Shown in pieces: positions 44,546 to 53,511 of a stretch of DNA of 64,000 bases. The translations under genes and the position numbers were made by a program. The number at the start of each line of letters is the position of its first letter. The stretch's first letter is position 1. This DNA is from an uncultured Bacteroidales bacterium (GTDB lineage: Bacteria; Bacteroidota; Bacteroidia; Bacteroidales; UBA932), in the NCBI GenBank assembly GCA_947179325.1, contig CAMXAU010000001.1, forward strand, positions 124,001-188,000, written 5' to 3'. The notes under the pieces were generated by a model. The model searched no databases. It saw nothing but the letters and a program-made list of their open reading frames with translations, and was not told where the DNA came from.

Positions 44546-44971
44546 ATGAATACGGTCCATTTGACTTTTCTGTCATTCTTTTGTGCCCTTTTATGTCTGG
44601 GAGGCGGACAGGCCTTTGCCCAGGAGCAGAAGGAGCCGGATATGATGGAGATTGCAGAGAAGGAGGCCGACAGGCTTCAGGAGCTGCTTGACCTGGATGA
44701 CTGGCAGGTCTTCTATGTTGATTCAACCTTGAAGCATGATTTTCCGGCCATGCATGAGGAGATGGAGAAGCTGAGCAAGGCGAAGGTTGCGAATTCTTCC
44801 ATGTATATTGCTGTCCAGGATAAATGGATGGATGTAATCGATGCCTCCTACAGGAAGATTTTCAATGAAGAGCAGTGGGCTGCATATCTGAAGCACGGGG
44901 CAGCCAAGCAGCAGAAGGCTCGTGCAAAGAGGCGTGAAAAGGCAGATGGGGCATTGAAGAAACGTAAATAA
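44546..44971 (+). CDS. small periplasmic helical protein
   Basis: A signal peptide (FCALLCLGGGQAFAQ) precedes about 115 residues predicted to be helical: EIAEKEADRLQELLDLDDWQ, then VFYVDSTLKHDFPAMHEEME, NEEQWAAYLKHG and a strongly basic tail (KARAKRREKADGALKKRK). The layout recalls Spy/LTXXQ-type periplasmic proteins with a DUF4890-like look. That assignment is a guess. It precedes a nitroreductase gene by 41 bases. Confidence 0.6.
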   Translation: MNTVHLTFLSFFCALLCLGGGQAFAQEQKEPDMMEIAEKEADRLQELLDLDDWQVFYVDSTLKHDFPAMHEEMEKLSKAKVANSSMYIAVQDKWMDVIDASYRKIFNEEQWAAYLKHGAAKQQKARAKRREKADGALKKRK

Positions 44972-45012
44972 AGACAGCGGCAGGTAATCTTGCCGGCAAA
45001 TCAATAGGGGTT

Positions 45013-45495
45013 ATGGAATTTTCAGATATAATCAAGGCCAGGCATAGTGTAAGGAAATATGAGGACAGGCCTGTTGAAAGGGAGCTGCTTGATGCCATAG
45101 TGTCGGCAGCGGGAACTGCACCGTCGTCAAGGAACAGCAAAAGCACTGCGTTCATGGTGATTGAGGACAGGGATACAATCGCTGCCCTTTCGGAAATGAG
45201 GGAGAGCGGGTCGGCTTTCATGAAGGATGCCCCTGCAGCCATTGTTGTGATGGGTGATGAGTCCAAGACTGATCTCTGGGTGGACAATTGTGCCATCTCT
45301 GCAACTTTTGTCCAGCTTGCAGTGACCGACCTCGGGCTTGGGAGTTGCTGGGTGCATGTCAACGGACGGCCAAGGAGCAGGACAGATGCGTCCATGGGCG
45401 ATGCGGAGACATATGTGAGGAATCTTCTCGGGGTGAAGGAGAATATGAGGGTCCTGTGTGTTGTGGCCATCGGTTACCCGGATGGGAGTAAATAA
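45013..45495 (+). CDS. nitroreductase-family FMN oxidoreductase
   Basis: The family start is clear: FSDIIKARHSVRKYEDRPVE with the phosphate-binding RxSxRxY, followed by AAGTAPSSRNSKST and the C-terminal AIGYPDG. At 160 residues it is a short member of the family, which reduces nitro compounds, quinones or other small molecules with NAD(P)H and usually acts as a dimer. It is 24 bases before pheS and may be co-transcribed. Confidence 0.9.
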   Translation: MEFSDIIKARHSVRKYEDRPVERELLDAIVSAAGTAPSSRNSKSTAFMVIEDRDTIAALSEMRESGSAFMKDAPAAIVVMGDESKTDLWVDNCAISATFVQLAVTDLGLGSCWVHVNGRPRSRTDASMGDAETYVRNLLGVKENMRVLCVVAIGYPDGSK

Positions 45496-45519
45496 GTAGA
45501 CAATAATTTTTCGGATAAT

Positions 45520-46545
45520 ATGAAACAGAGAATAGATGCAATACTTGCAGATATAGAGAATCTTAAATGCAAGAAAGAGCAGGAGATAGAAGAGGCCAGG
45601 GTTCGTCTTCTCGGCAAGAAGGGTGAGATTACGAGGCTTTTTGAGGAGTTCCGTAATGTGGCCCCGGAGATGAAGAAGGAATTCGGCAAGAGCCTTAACC
45701 TCCTGAAGAATGCTGCTGCTGCCAAGATAGAGGAACTGCGTAATTCCGCAGAGGAGAGCAATGAGGCTTCAGGCGCTTCGTTTGACCTCACCAAGCCAGG
45801 TGACAGCTATCCGCTTGGATCCCGTCACCCGGTGTCAATAGTGCGTGAAGAGATTGTCTCGATATTCCGTAAATTGGGCTATGATGTGGCGGAAGGACCG
45901 GAGATTGAGGATGACTGGCATGTTTTTGAGGCCTTGAATTTCCCTCCGGAGCATCCGGCCCGCGAGATGCAGGACACTTTCTTCATCAGTGCAAGTGACA
46001 ATCCTGTGCTCCTCAGGACGCATACATCTTCGGTGCAGGTGCGTGCAATGGAGACCATGCCTCTTCCTATAAGGATTATCTGCCCGGGCCGTGTGTTCCG
46101 TAATGAGGCGATATCTGCGCGTGCACATTGCATCTTCCATCAGGTTGAGGGACTATATATTGATGAGAATGTGACATTTGCCGACATGAAGCAGGCAATC
46201 CTGCTTTTTGCCCGCGAGATGTTCGGAGCGGAGACGCAGATACGCATGAGACCATCGTATTTCCCGTTCACTGAGCCTTCTGCCGAAGTGGATGTGAGCT
46301 GCAATATCTGCCATGGTAAAGGCTGCAACATCTGCAAGGGTACTGGTTGGCTTGAAATCCTTGGCTGTGGAATGGTTGACCCGAATGTCCTTGAGGCTTC
46401 AGGCATTGACAGCAAGAAGTACAGCGGATTTGCATTCGGAATGGGAGTGGAGCGTATCGCCATGCTTAAATGGCAGGTCAAGGACCTCCGCAACTATTTT
46501 GAGAATGACCTCCGTTTCCTGAAGGAGTTCGAGACTGCTTATTGA
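45520..46545 (+). CDS. pheS: phenylalanyl-tRNA synthetase alpha subunit
   Basis: An N-terminal coiled coil contacts the tRNA (residues 1-90), then the class II catalytic core has HPVSIVREEIVSIFRKLGY, FRNEAISARAHCIFHQVEG, and the C-terminal motif FAFGMGVERIAML. The Cys-rich insert CNICHGKGCNICKGTGW is usual for PheS of this phylum. With PheT, which is not in the window, it charges tRNA-Phe. Length 341 is normal. Confidence 0.97.
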   Translation: MKQRIDAILADIENLKCKKEQEIEEARVRLLGKKGEITRLFEEFRNVAPEMKKEFGKSLNLLKNAAAAKIEELRNSAEESNEASGASFDLTKPGDSYPLGSRHPVSIVREEIVSIFRKLGYDVAEGPEIEDDWHVFEALNFPPEHPAREMQDTFFISASDNPVLLRTHTSSVQVRAMETMPLPIRIICPGRVFRNEAISARAHCIFHQVEGLYIDENVTFADMKQAILLFAREMFGAETQIRMRPSYFPFTEPSAEVDVSCNICHGKGCNICKGTGWLEILGCGMVDPNVLEASGIDSKKYSGFAFGMGVERIAMLKWQVKDLRNYFENDLRFLKEFETAY

Positions 46546-46640
46546 TACGGTTTTTTACCGATAACAGATAGTGCCGGACCGGTTGAGATTTCACCAGTCT
46601 GGCACTTTTGATTAAAAAATGCACAAAAACTTAAAAAAAA

Positions 46641-46671
46641 TTTGCAGAGAAAGAAATAATGCCTATCTTTG
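46641..46671 (+). promoter_or_regulatory. promoter of tRNA-Gly
   Basis: TTTG at 46641-46644 and TATCTTTG at 46664-46671 form a near-ideal -33/-7 pair, 41 bases before the tRNA. Confidence 0.8.
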
Positions 46672-46712
46672 CAATCCCATTTGAAACGAATGGGAAATCA
46701 TATGGCAATTTT

Positions 46713-46785
46713 GCGGAAATAGCTCAGTTGGTAGAGCACAACCTTGCCAAGGTTGGGGTCGCGAGTTCGAGTCTCGTTTTCCGCT
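46713..46785 (+). tRNA. tRNA-Gly (anticodon GCC)
   Basis: Acceptor arms GCGGAAA and TTTCCGC pair; the anticodon arm is ACCTTGCCAAGGT with anticodon GCC; the D-arm has AGCTCAGTTGGTAGAGC and the T-loop GAGTTCGAGTCTC. The discriminator is T and CCA is not encoded. Confidence 0.97.
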
Positions 46786-46786
46786 C

Positions 46787-46825
46787 AAAATGACTTTCAG
46801 GTTTCCTGGAAGTCATTTTGGTTTT
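46787..46825 (+). terminator. terminator of tRNA-Gly
   Basis: AAAATGACTT pairs with AAGTCATTTT around a short inner CAGG/CCTG stem, followed by GGTTTT. Confidence 0.85.
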
Positions 46826-46962
46826 ATATGGTGGTTTGTGGTGGTTTTGTCGTGGTATGGCCATTGATTCACCGGTGAAGCCGGTCTTCTTGTTGAGTTG
46901 GTAATGATGCCAAAAGTAGTTGGTAAAAGTATATATAAATAATTAAAATATAATTTTTTATG

Positions 46963-47000
46963 AGTAGTTTGATTAAATGCGTTTCATCAAACTACTTTTT
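46963..47000 (+). terminator. orphan terminator-like hairpin
   Basis: AGTAGTTTGAT (46963-46973) pairs exactly with ATCAAACTACT (46986-46996), followed by TTTT. No gene ends here, so it may close a small RNA or be a relic. Confidence 0.5.
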
Positions 47001-47002
47001 TA

Positions 47003-47278
47003 TGGGCTCACCAGTAAAAGTATGTGTCTACGCATATATGTTTGTAAGTCTGAAGAGGAAGTATTTGACATCAGCTACTCCTCTAAGTTGTGCTCTGAAT
47101 GACTTTATCTTGGTTCACCTGCAAAACCCTGTGTTTGTGATTGAATAATCTTTCTTGAGTTATCTTTGCAATCTAAATCAGAGTCCCCTTTTTTATAAAC
47201 CATGAAGAGTTGATGCTGTCATTGGCAAAGTTGATGGTTCACCGGCAAAAGCATGTGTCTATGCATGTATTTTTGTAA
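47003..47278 (+). repeat. imperfect direct repeats of about 44 bases
   Basis: Copies at about 47003-47046 and 47235-47278 share TCACC, AAAAG, ATGTGTCTA, GCAT and TTTGTAA in the same order with roughly one-fifth of positions differing. A partial third copy (GGTTCACCTGCAAAACC) lies at about 47112-47140. Confidence 0.6.
47141..47168 (+). promoter_or_regulatory. orphan promoter
   Basis: TTG at 47141 and TATCTTTG at 47161-47168, the same -7 box as both tRNA genes, but no open frame or tRNA fold follows. It could start a small RNA or be the remnant of a lost gene. Confidence 0.35.
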
Positions 47279-47409
47279 TTCCGCCCCAGAGCCGCATTGG
47301 CATTCTGTTACAATCTACTTTCCCAAACGGCCCGGGACAGTGTTCTGCGCATGTGTACCATTTGTCCTGGATTGCATAGTGCTCCAGGCCCGGTTCCGCC
47401 AGCAAAATT

Positions 47410-47486
47410 TCACAGCCCGATTCAGCAGCTCAGATTCATCGGCTCGGATTCAGCAGCCCGGACTCCGGCAGCCCGATTCCAGCGGA
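47410..47486 (+). repeat. degenerate short tandem repeats, CAGCCCGATTC type
   Basis: Five to six copies of a 12-15 base unit close to CAGCCCGGATTC run through this stretch with substitutions and small length changes. Confidence 0.55.
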
Positions 47487-47487
47487 A

Positions 47488-47560
47488 TCACCCCTCTCTC
47501 TTTCACTCTCCATCTCCTCTTTCCCTCTCCATCTCTCTCACCCCTCACTTCTTCTCTCCG
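47488..47560 (+). repeat. long near-homopyrimidine tract
   Basis: About 70 bases are almost only C and T on the plus strand, made of CTCTC, TTTC and CCAT-type steps. Such tracts can form triplex DNA and are prone to slippage. Confidence 0.65.
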
Positions 47561-47681
47561 GGTCTTGACTTCTTTGACAGGGGCATCCACAGCCACGAGA
47601 TATCGGTGTCCCCCGACTCCGGTATGGCGATGGGGATGATGGAGAAGCTGAAGTCCGGCTTCAAGGCGGCCGGCAGGTGAC

Positions 47682-47800
47682 TGAAAGACGCGCTGCACCG
47701 CTTGAGCTATGGCGCGCTTCTCCGCATGCTGACTATGGCACGCTGCTTCACCTACGGACCATGACGCGCTTCTCCACTCAGACCATGCCACGCTGTACAA
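47682..47800 (+). repeat. about 25-base tandem repeat, four to five units
   Basis: Units beginning CTATGGCGCGCT, ACTATGGCACGCT, ACCATGACGCGCT and ACCATGCCACGCT start near 47708, 47732, 47758 and 47782, giving periods of 24-26 bases. Confidence 0.6.
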
Positions 47801-47886
47801 TGCCAGGGCCGTGGTAACACTTGTTGACCCAGTGATATCTCAAGTTCACCCGGAACAGCAGGATCGAGCGGAAGCATGTCGAACCG

Positions 47887-48033
47887 AAAGAATTCTGTCC
47901 ACGACAGCGGCTGTTTCCGTGGACGAGGGACGTGATCCGAGTGTTTCGGCCACGAACAAGCTCCATTGCGTGGACATGTGATATAATTCGAGTGTTTCGT
48001 CCACGTAGGGGCTTCATTTTGTGGACAGGGGAC
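47887..48033 (+). repeat. 51-base in-frame tandem repeat
   Basis: Two full units (47932-47982 and 47983-48033) and a degenerate partial unit before them share CGAGTGTTTCG, CCACG and GTGGACA. The 51-base period keeps the frame of the adjoining transposase remnant, giving a 17-residue repeat with IRVFRPR. GTCCACG and CGTGGAC arms recur and could form small hairpins. Confidence 0.75.
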
Positions 48034-48219
48034 TGCTATGACAATGACAGCAGCGTCATCGGGTGCTTCTTCTGCAACCTGAAGACCGGGACAGGCGACC
48101 TTTGGCAGTTCGGGACCGTGCAGGAGCTTGCGGACAAGACCAGGCATTATATAACGTGCTACAACGGGAAGCGAAGCAGATACAGCGTGGCCCTGCTGCC
48201 CCCGGTGTTGACTCGCAAA
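48028..48219 (+). pseudogene. remnant of an IS3-family transposase C-terminal end
   Basis: The frame reads GDCYDNDSSVIGCFFCNLKT and then LADKTRHYITCYNGKRSRYS and LLPPVLTRK, which follows the IS3/IS150-type pattern GNCYDNxxxESFFxxLK...YIxYYNxxR...LxPVxYR. The catalytic Glu before SFF is replaced (VIGCFF), and nothing upstream encodes the rest of the protein. No terminal inverted repeats were found. It is a dead fragment. Confidence 0.6.
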
Positions 48220-48314
48220 AATCCCATACATAGCCACATGCTCTTGTGGGTGAGGCGTGTTTTGCTTTACCCATTTCTTGTGACGGTTCTTCTATAAAAT
48301 ACTGAATATATGGT

Positions 48315-48346
48315 ATTGAGCCAGATGGCACCCATATCTATCTTTG
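48315..48346 (+). promoter_or_regulatory. promoter of the xus-like operon
   Basis: TTG near 48315 and TATCTTTG at 48339-48346 are spaced as -33 and -7 elements. The leader of about 80 bases before the ATG at 48434 is partly GC-rich (GGCAGCGCGCTG). I could not recognise a riboswitch or a Fur box in it. Confidence 0.5.
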
Positions 48347-48433
48347 CAGCCGGAAAAAAAGGCAGCGCGCTGTGGAGCACCACGTAAGTCCAGTTGTCTT
48401 GCTGGGGTTTTCTCTAACAAACGATAGGATAGA

Positions 48434-50815
48434 ATGGTGAACAGGAAATTTTTTTTGACAATAGCTCTGACTATATTATATGTGGTGACAGGATTTGCGC
48501 AGGCGGATGTCTCTTTATCAGGAAAAATCATATCTAAGGATCTGGAAAACGTGCCGTTTGCATCGGTCTGGCTGAAAGGTACTGACTATGGAACTTCGAC
48601 TGATGAGCATGGTATGTACCGTTTCTATGCTCCTGCCGGAGAATATGTCCTGGTTGTTTCTGCAATCGGATATGACACCGTGGAGAAGCCGGTGCGCCTG
48701 TCGGAGGGGAGGATGAAGATGAATATCACTGTCTCTGAATCGCAGATTAAGCTTGATGAGGTGACGGTCACTGCTGTTACTGGTTCCGGGGCGGTAAGGC
48801 GTTCTGCCTTTAATGCTGCTTCTGTCGATACGCGCAAGATGTCAAGCACCAACAAGAATCTCGGTGATGCCCTGGCTAAAGTCCCTGGTCTGAAGCTCCG
48901 TGAATCGGGAGGTGTCGGTTCCGACATGGCTCTTATGCTTGACGGGTTCAGCGGCAAGCATGTCAAGATTTTTATAGATGGAGTGCCGCAGGAGGGCGTG
49001 GGGCAGTCATTCGGGCTGAACAATATCCCTGTGAACTTTGCAGAGCGCATTGAGGTCTATAAGGGTGTTGTCCCTGTGGGGTTCGGAACAGATGCGATAG
49101 GAGGGGTTGTCAATATTGTCACGAACAAGAAGCATAAGGGGTGGTTTCTTGATGCGTCATATTCGTATGGATCATTCAATACGCACAGGTCGTATGTCAA
49201 TTTCGGGCAGACCCTGGAGAACGGCTTTACATATGAGATTAATGCTTTCCAGAATTATTCGGACAACAACTATTATGTGGATTCCCCGGTAGAGGATTTT
49301 GAGACGGGGCGTATTGACCGTGACAGCAAGGTGCATGTACAGCGTTTCAATGACACGTATCACAATGAGGCTGTTGTCGGGAAAATCGGACTGACGGGCA
49401 AGAAATGGGCTGACCGCCTGATGCTCGGGTTTACAGGCTCTAACATGTATAAGGAAATCCAGACCGGTGTCCGCCAGGAAATAGTATATGGACAGAAGCA
49501 TCGCCGCGGCTATTCTCTTATGCCGTCCCTGGAATATTCCAAGAAGAATCTTTTTGCACAAGGGCTGGATGTCAGCATGAATGTAAACTACAACAGGGAT
49601 GTGACTACCAATGTCGATACGTCTTCCATTAAATATAACTGGCTTGCGGAAAGTGCACCGCTTAACTCTCCCGGAGAGCAGTCCTATATGCATTCGCGTG
49701 CTGTAAACCACAACTGGAACGGTACACTGAATGTGAACTGGCGTCTCGGAAAGGCCCATACAGTCACACTTAACCACGTGCTGACGGATTTCAGGCGTTC
49801 GAATACGTCCCTCCTGACTAAAGAGGCTGTGACTGACCCTATAGACAAGCATACCCAGAAGAATATCACAGGTCTGTCATATCGTCTGATGCCTGGCAGG
49901 AAATGGAATGTATCCGTGTTCGGGAAATTCTATAACCAGTATGTGTCCGGGCCTGTGGCTACCACTGATACGCAGGAAGACTATGAGAGGAGTTCACGCA
50001 ATATCTCGTTCTGGGGCTATGGCGCGGCGGGAACCTATTTCATACTTTCGGGACTTCAGGTGAAGCTTTCATATGAGAAGGCCTGCCGTCTGCCGACAAT
50101 CGAGGAGATGTTCGGAGACGAGGACCTGGAGATGGGTGACATGGGGATAAAGCCTGAGCGAAGCGACAACCTGAATTTCAACCTTGGATATTCAGAGACT
50201 TTCAAGGGGCATTCCGTACATGCGGAAGGAGGGTTTGTATACAGGAACACCAATGACTATATCCAGCGTAACATCGCATCCATGAGCGGAGGCAAATATG
50301 CCGCTACATATGTCAATTACGGTAATGTGATGACTCTTGGGTACAATCTCTCACTGCGCTATGGATTTGAGAAATGGGTTAGTGTAGGGGGGAGCTTTAC
50401 AAGCATGAATGTCCTTGACAACATGAAGACTACAATGGGCAGCACTGCAAAGAACATAAACTACAGGCAGAGGATTTCAAACCTGCCTTATCTATTCGCT
50501 GATTCCGATGTGAATTTCTATTGGCATGACTGCATCTGGAAGGGCAATGTGCTGACAGTGACCTATGACAACCAGTATCTGCATAGCTTTACCTATTATT
50601 CTTCAAATATCGGTTCCAACAAAGGAGACTATGTCGTTCCTGACCAGCTTTCGCATAACCTGTCGGTTTCGTACAGCATAAAGAACGGGCGATATACATT
50701 TTCTGTGGAGTGCCGTAATTTCACAGACGAGAAACTGTATGACAACTTCAGCCTCCAGAAGGCTGGAAGGGCTTTCTACGGGAAGGTGATGATACATCTC
50801 GGCAGCCTGAAATAA
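48434..50815 (+). CDS. xusA: XusA-like TonB-dependent siderophore receptor
   Basis: A signal peptide is followed by a carboxypeptidase-like regulatory domain ([19 protein letters not shown], about residues 27-105), the TonB box region ([11 protein letters not shown]), a plug ([18 protein letters not shown] to [11 protein letters not shown]) and a 22-strand barrel. At 793 residues it is of siderophore-receptor size, not SusC size. The order receptor, DUF4374 lipoprotein, PepSY protein is that of xusABC of Bacteroides thetaiotaomicron (BT2065-BT2063), which takes up enterobactin-type xenosiderophores; the naming rests on that order. Ligand not proven here. Confidence 0.85.
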   Translation: MVNRKFFLTIALTILYVVTGFAQADVSLSGKIISKDLENVPFASVWLKGTDYGTSTDEHGMYRFYAPAGEYVLVVSAIGYDTVEKPVRLSEGRMKMNITVSESQIKLDEVTVTAVTGSGAVRRSAFNAASVDTRKMSSTNKNLGDALAKVPGLKLRESGGVGSDMALMLDGFSGKHVKIFIDGVPQEGVGQSFGLNNIPVNFAERIEVYKGVVPVGFGTDAIGGVVNIVTNKKHKGWFLDASYSYGSFNTHRSYVNFGQTLENGFTYEINAFQNYSDNNYYVDSPVEDFETGRIDRDSKVHVQRFNDTYHNEAVVGKIGLTGKKWADRLMLGFTGSNMYKEIQTGVRQEIVYGQKHRRGYSLMPSLEYSKKNLFAQGLDVSMNVNYNRDVTTNVDTSSIKYNWLAESAPLNSPGEQSYMHSRAVNHNWNGTLNVNWRLGKAHTVTLNHVLTDFRRSNTSLLTKEAVTDPIDKHTQKNITGLSYRLMPGRKWNVSVFGKFYNQYVSGPVATTDTQEDYERSSRNISFWGYGAAGTYFILSGLQVKLSYEKACRLPTIEEMFGDEDLEMGDMGIKPERSDNLNFNLGYSETFKGHSVHAEGGFVYRNTNDYIQRNIASMSGGKYAATYVNYGNVMTLGYNLSLRYGFEKWVSVGGSFTSMNVLDNMKTTMGSTAKNINYRQRISNLPYLFADSDVNFYWHDCIWKGNVLTVTYDNQYLHSFTYYSSNIGSNKGDYVVPDQLSHNLSVSYSIKNGRYTFSVECRNFTDEKLYDNFSLQKAGRAFYGKVMIHLGSLK

Positions 50816-50838
50816 TATCTAAATTAAATATTGTATCT

Positions 50839-52230
50839 ATGAACAAGAATTTTTTGAAGGGATTATCCCTTGCGGGCATGCTGGCTGCTTCCGTGACGGC
50901 ATGTACTGACAATTACATGCCGGAAGGGGGAAACGGCGGCGAATTCGTGCTTGCTACTTCTGTGCTTGACGGTGACAAGACTGCCAATGTGCTGCTTTCT
51001 TCGACAAGCCTTGATGAGGGAAGTGTGTCTGCTGTGAACAACGGTCTTGTCAACGATGGCGCTACAGAATGGGTTTTCTACAAGGACATGTATCTGTACG
51101 CTCTGACATATAACCAGGGCAATGCCGGAACTACCCGTTCATATGTAATGGGAGCGGATTCCCAGCTCAAGGCCCGTTCGGCAGAGTATAAGGTAAACCG
51201 CTTTACCTCTTTCGGTAAATATGGCAAATATATCATGTCTGCCTCTACAGGTGACGGCCTTCCTGAATATGCTGACGAAAACGGCAACCTTCCGAAGATG
51301 TTCCTGCTTACATGGCTCGATGTGGCTGCGGAGACTGCAGCGACAAGTGATTCCAAGGAGAAGAATCTATATATGTCTGAGAATTTCCTCGGGAATGGAG
51401 AGTATGTGATGCTCTCGGGATTCCTGGAGTCTTCCGGAAAGCTGTATAGCGGTGTTGTAGGAATGGGCCTGAGTGCATATGGGACAGCTGTAGAGGATGG
51501 AAAGTATATCCGTGAAGGATATGAAGACCTTGTAAAGACAGAGAGCGGCGGTTCCGGTGGCGGGTCATATACCAAGGGAGAGCTTTCCGGTACGCAGTAT
51601 CCGGACGAGTGCTGGGTCGCGATATTTGACAATGAGCGTCTTGAGGGCAAGAAAATCATAAAGACAGATAAGATTAGCTATCCTTGTGGACGCTATCGCT
51701 CACAGTATTACCAGACTATCTGGGCTGCAGATAACGGGGATATCTATGTGTTCTCTGCTTCATTTGCCAAGACGTTGACTGACACCCGTCAGCAGACAGG
51801 ACTGGATGCCGGTGTGGTGCGTATCAAGGCTGGTGCTTCCGAGTTTGATCCGGACTACTATTACAGTATTGAGAAACAGAGTGATGGAGCGTCTTTCCTC
51901 CGTTGCTGGCATGCCGGAGGAAATTATTTCCTCATGAGGATGTATGACCGTCCGTTCTCGCAGACGGGATATGTGGCAAACCGTCTTGCTATCTTTAATG
52001 GAGATACAGGCAAGCTGACTTATATCACAGGCCTTCCTGACAGCAGCACTATTTCTGATTTCGGCAAGACTCCTTATGTCTCAGGCGGATATGTCTATAT
52101 GCCGGTGATGACAGAGACTGGTTATCCTGTCGTCTATAAGATCGATCCTGCAAATGCAACTGCTACTGCAGGGCTGGTGTCTGAGACTGCAACAGTTACG
52201 GCAGTCGGTAAGCTTAACGTCTTGAACTAA
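50839..52230 (+). CDS. xusB: XusB-like DUF4374 siderophore-binding lipoprotein
   Basis: A lipoprotein signal ([16 protein letters not shown]) precedes a DUF4374 beta-propeller: [17 protein letters not shown] at the start, then repeated strands such as [36 protein letters not shown] and [13 protein letters not shown]. In the Xus system this surface lipoprotein binds ferric enterobactin and hands it to the receptor. A Gly/Ser loop (SGGSGGGS) sits mid-protein. It is 23 bases after xusA and 23 before xusC. Confidence 0.85.
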   Translation: MNKNFLKGLSLAGMLAASVTACTDNYMPEGGNGGEFVLATSVLDGDKTANVLLSSTSLDEGSVSAVNNGLVNDGATEWVFYKDMYLYALTYNQGNAGTTRSYVMGADSQLKARSAEYKVNRFTSFGKYGKYIMSASTGDGLPEYADENGNLPKMFLLTWLDVAAETAATSDSKEKNLYMSENFLGNGEYVMLSGFLESSGKLYSGVVGMGLSAYGTAVEDGKYIREGYEDLVKTESGGSGGGSYTKGELSGTQYPDECWVAIFDNERLEGKKIIKTDKISYPCGRYRSQYYQTIWAADNGDIYVFSASFAKTLTDTRQQTGLDAGVVRIKAGASEFDPDYYYSIEKQSDGASFLRCWHAGGNYFLMRMYDRPFSQTGYVANRLAIFNGDTGKLTYITGLPDSSTISDFGKTPYVSGGYVYMPVMTETGYPVVYKIDPANATATAGLVSETATVTAVGKLNVLN

Positions 52231-52253
52231 CGGGAATAAATGAAGTTTAGAAT

Positions 52254-53453
52254 ATGAGTGCAAAGAAATTTTTCCGGACACTGCATCTCTGGCTTTCAGT
52301 GCCGTTCGGCATCTTCATTACGCTGATATGCTTTTCGGGCGCAATGATGGTGTATGAAAAGGAAATCAATGAATTGTGCAGGCATGACCTGTATTTCGTA
52401 AAAGATGTGAAGTCTGCACCTCTGCCGATGGACAGCCTGATGGCGGTTGTGTCTTCTGCTTTGCCGGATAGCGTGTCTGTCTCTGGTGTGACCATATCTC
52501 CGGATCCGGAACGCGCATGGCAGGTCTCTCTCTCAAAGCCGCGCAGGGCTTCGGTCTATGTTGACCAGTACACAGGTGAAATCAAGGGCCGCAGCGAGCG
52601 TCTTCCTTTCTTCAACACAATGTTCCACATGCACAGGTGGATGCTTGGGTCCTCAAAGGGGGCAGGGAAGCAGATTGTGGGTATAAGCACGCTGGTTCTT
52701 GTGGTTATATTGCTCACTGGTCTTCTGATGTGGTTGACAAACAGGAACAAGCCATTGTCAAAAAGCCTTACGATTTCATTCTGCAAAGGATGGCCTCGTT
52801 TCTGGCATGACCTGCATGTGGCAGGAGGAATATATGTTACGGTTTTTCTCCTTGCCCTTGCCCTGACTGGCCTTACATGGTCTTTCTCGTGGTACCGTAA
52901 CGGATTCTATAAGGTGCTTGGCGTGGAGACCTCAGCCGGAGGAAGCAATGGCGTGCAGGTGCAGCAGGTTGAGTCTCAGCCGAGGAGACCTGACAATGGT
53001 GGCCATGAGCAGGCTGGTGAAGGACGTCCGGGACGTGGCGAAGGCCGTGGAAACCATGGCGGACACTCCAGGAAAATGTCTCCGTTCGCCCATTGGCAGG
53101 ATGTGTATGAGACTCTCGTGGCCCAGCATCCAGGCTATAGGCAGATTACTGTTTCAAATGATTCTGCCACTGTTGTCCCTAAGGGACGCAGAAGTCTCAG
53201 GGCTGGAGATAAGTACGATTTCAATCCACGCAGTGGCGAGATAACCGGGGTGAAGCTGTATGATGCCCAGGATAAGGCTGCAAAGGTCCGCAGTGCCGTC
53301 TATATGGTACATGTCGGAAGCTGGGGCGGAATGCTGACGAGGATATTGACATTCATTGCTGCTCTTCTCGGTGCTACCCTTCCTCTGACTGGCTATTACC
53401 TGTGGATCAGGAGACTGGTGAAAAGAAAATCCAATCCCCATCATGAGAAATAG
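52254..53453 (+). CDS. xusC: XusC-like PepSY-domain membrane protein
   Basis: Four transmembrane helices (about 16-36, 141-161, 190-212 and 370-392) flank PepSY domains; FFRTLHLWLSVPFGIFITL at the N-terminus, FNTMFHMHRWML and FWHDLHVAGGIYV are family hallmarks with conserved His residues. Such proteins act in the inner membrane in iron or siderophore handling, probably as reductases. An unusual Gly/Arg/His-rich low-complexity segment fills residues about 228-274 in the second periplasmic domain. A bidirectional terminator follows. Confidence 0.85.
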   Translation: MSAKKFFRTLHLWLSVPFGIFITLICFSGAMMVYEKEINELCRHDLYFVKDVKSAPLPMDSLMAVVSSALPDSVSVSGVTISPDPERAWQVSLSKPRRASVYVDQYTGEIKGRSERLPFFNTMFHMHRWMLGSSKGAGKQIVGISTLVLVVILLTGLLMWLTNRNKPLSKSLTISFCKGWPRFWHDLHVAGGIYVTVFLLALALTGLTWSFSWYRNGFYKVLGVETSAGGSNGVQVQQVESQPRRPDNGGHEQAGEGRPGRGEGRGNHGGHSRKMSPFAHWQDVYETLVAQHPGYRQITVSNDSATVVPKGRRSLRAGDKYDFNPRSGEITGVKLYDAQDKAAKVRSAVYMVHVGSWGGMLTRILTFIAALLGATLPLTGYYLWIRRLVKRKSNPHHEK

Positions 53454-53463
53454 CTTATAGCAT

Positions 53464-53497
53464 AAAAACAGCAGGCCGTCAAAGCCTGCTGTTTTTT
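53464..53497. terminator. bidirectional terminator between xusC and catalase
   Basis: AAAACAGCAGGC pairs with GCCTGCTGTTTT, with A-rich and T-rich flanks on both sides, so it can end both convergent transcripts. Confidence 0.92.
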
Positions 53498-53511
53498 AAA
53501 ATGTCATTGGG

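Larger units (their letters stand above)
46826..48314. other. gene-poor, repeat-rich interval
   Basis: About 1.5 kb between the tRNA-Gly terminator and the xusA promoter hold no intact gene. The first 450 bases are AT-rich with imperfect direct repeats, an orphan hairpin and an orphan promoter; the rest is GC-richer, with several short-unit arrays, a long pyrimidine tract and a transposase remnant, each listed separately. A 12-base palindrome TTCACCGGTGAA lies at 46868-46879. Confidence 0.7.

Noticed and set aside
47253..47680. Plus-strand frames through the pyrimidine tract
   Set aside because: Their length comes from stop-poor CT-rich repeats; composition (Ser/Pro/Leu) is that of low-complexity DNA.
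47887..48033. CRISPR array reading of the 51-base repeats
   Set aside because: Units are directly adjacent with no spacers, only two to three copies exist, and no cas gene lies nearby.
48347..48433. Cobalamin or other riboswitch in the leader of xusA
   Set aside because: The leader is only about 80 bases and shows no B12-box or other conserved core; the operon is of siderophore type.
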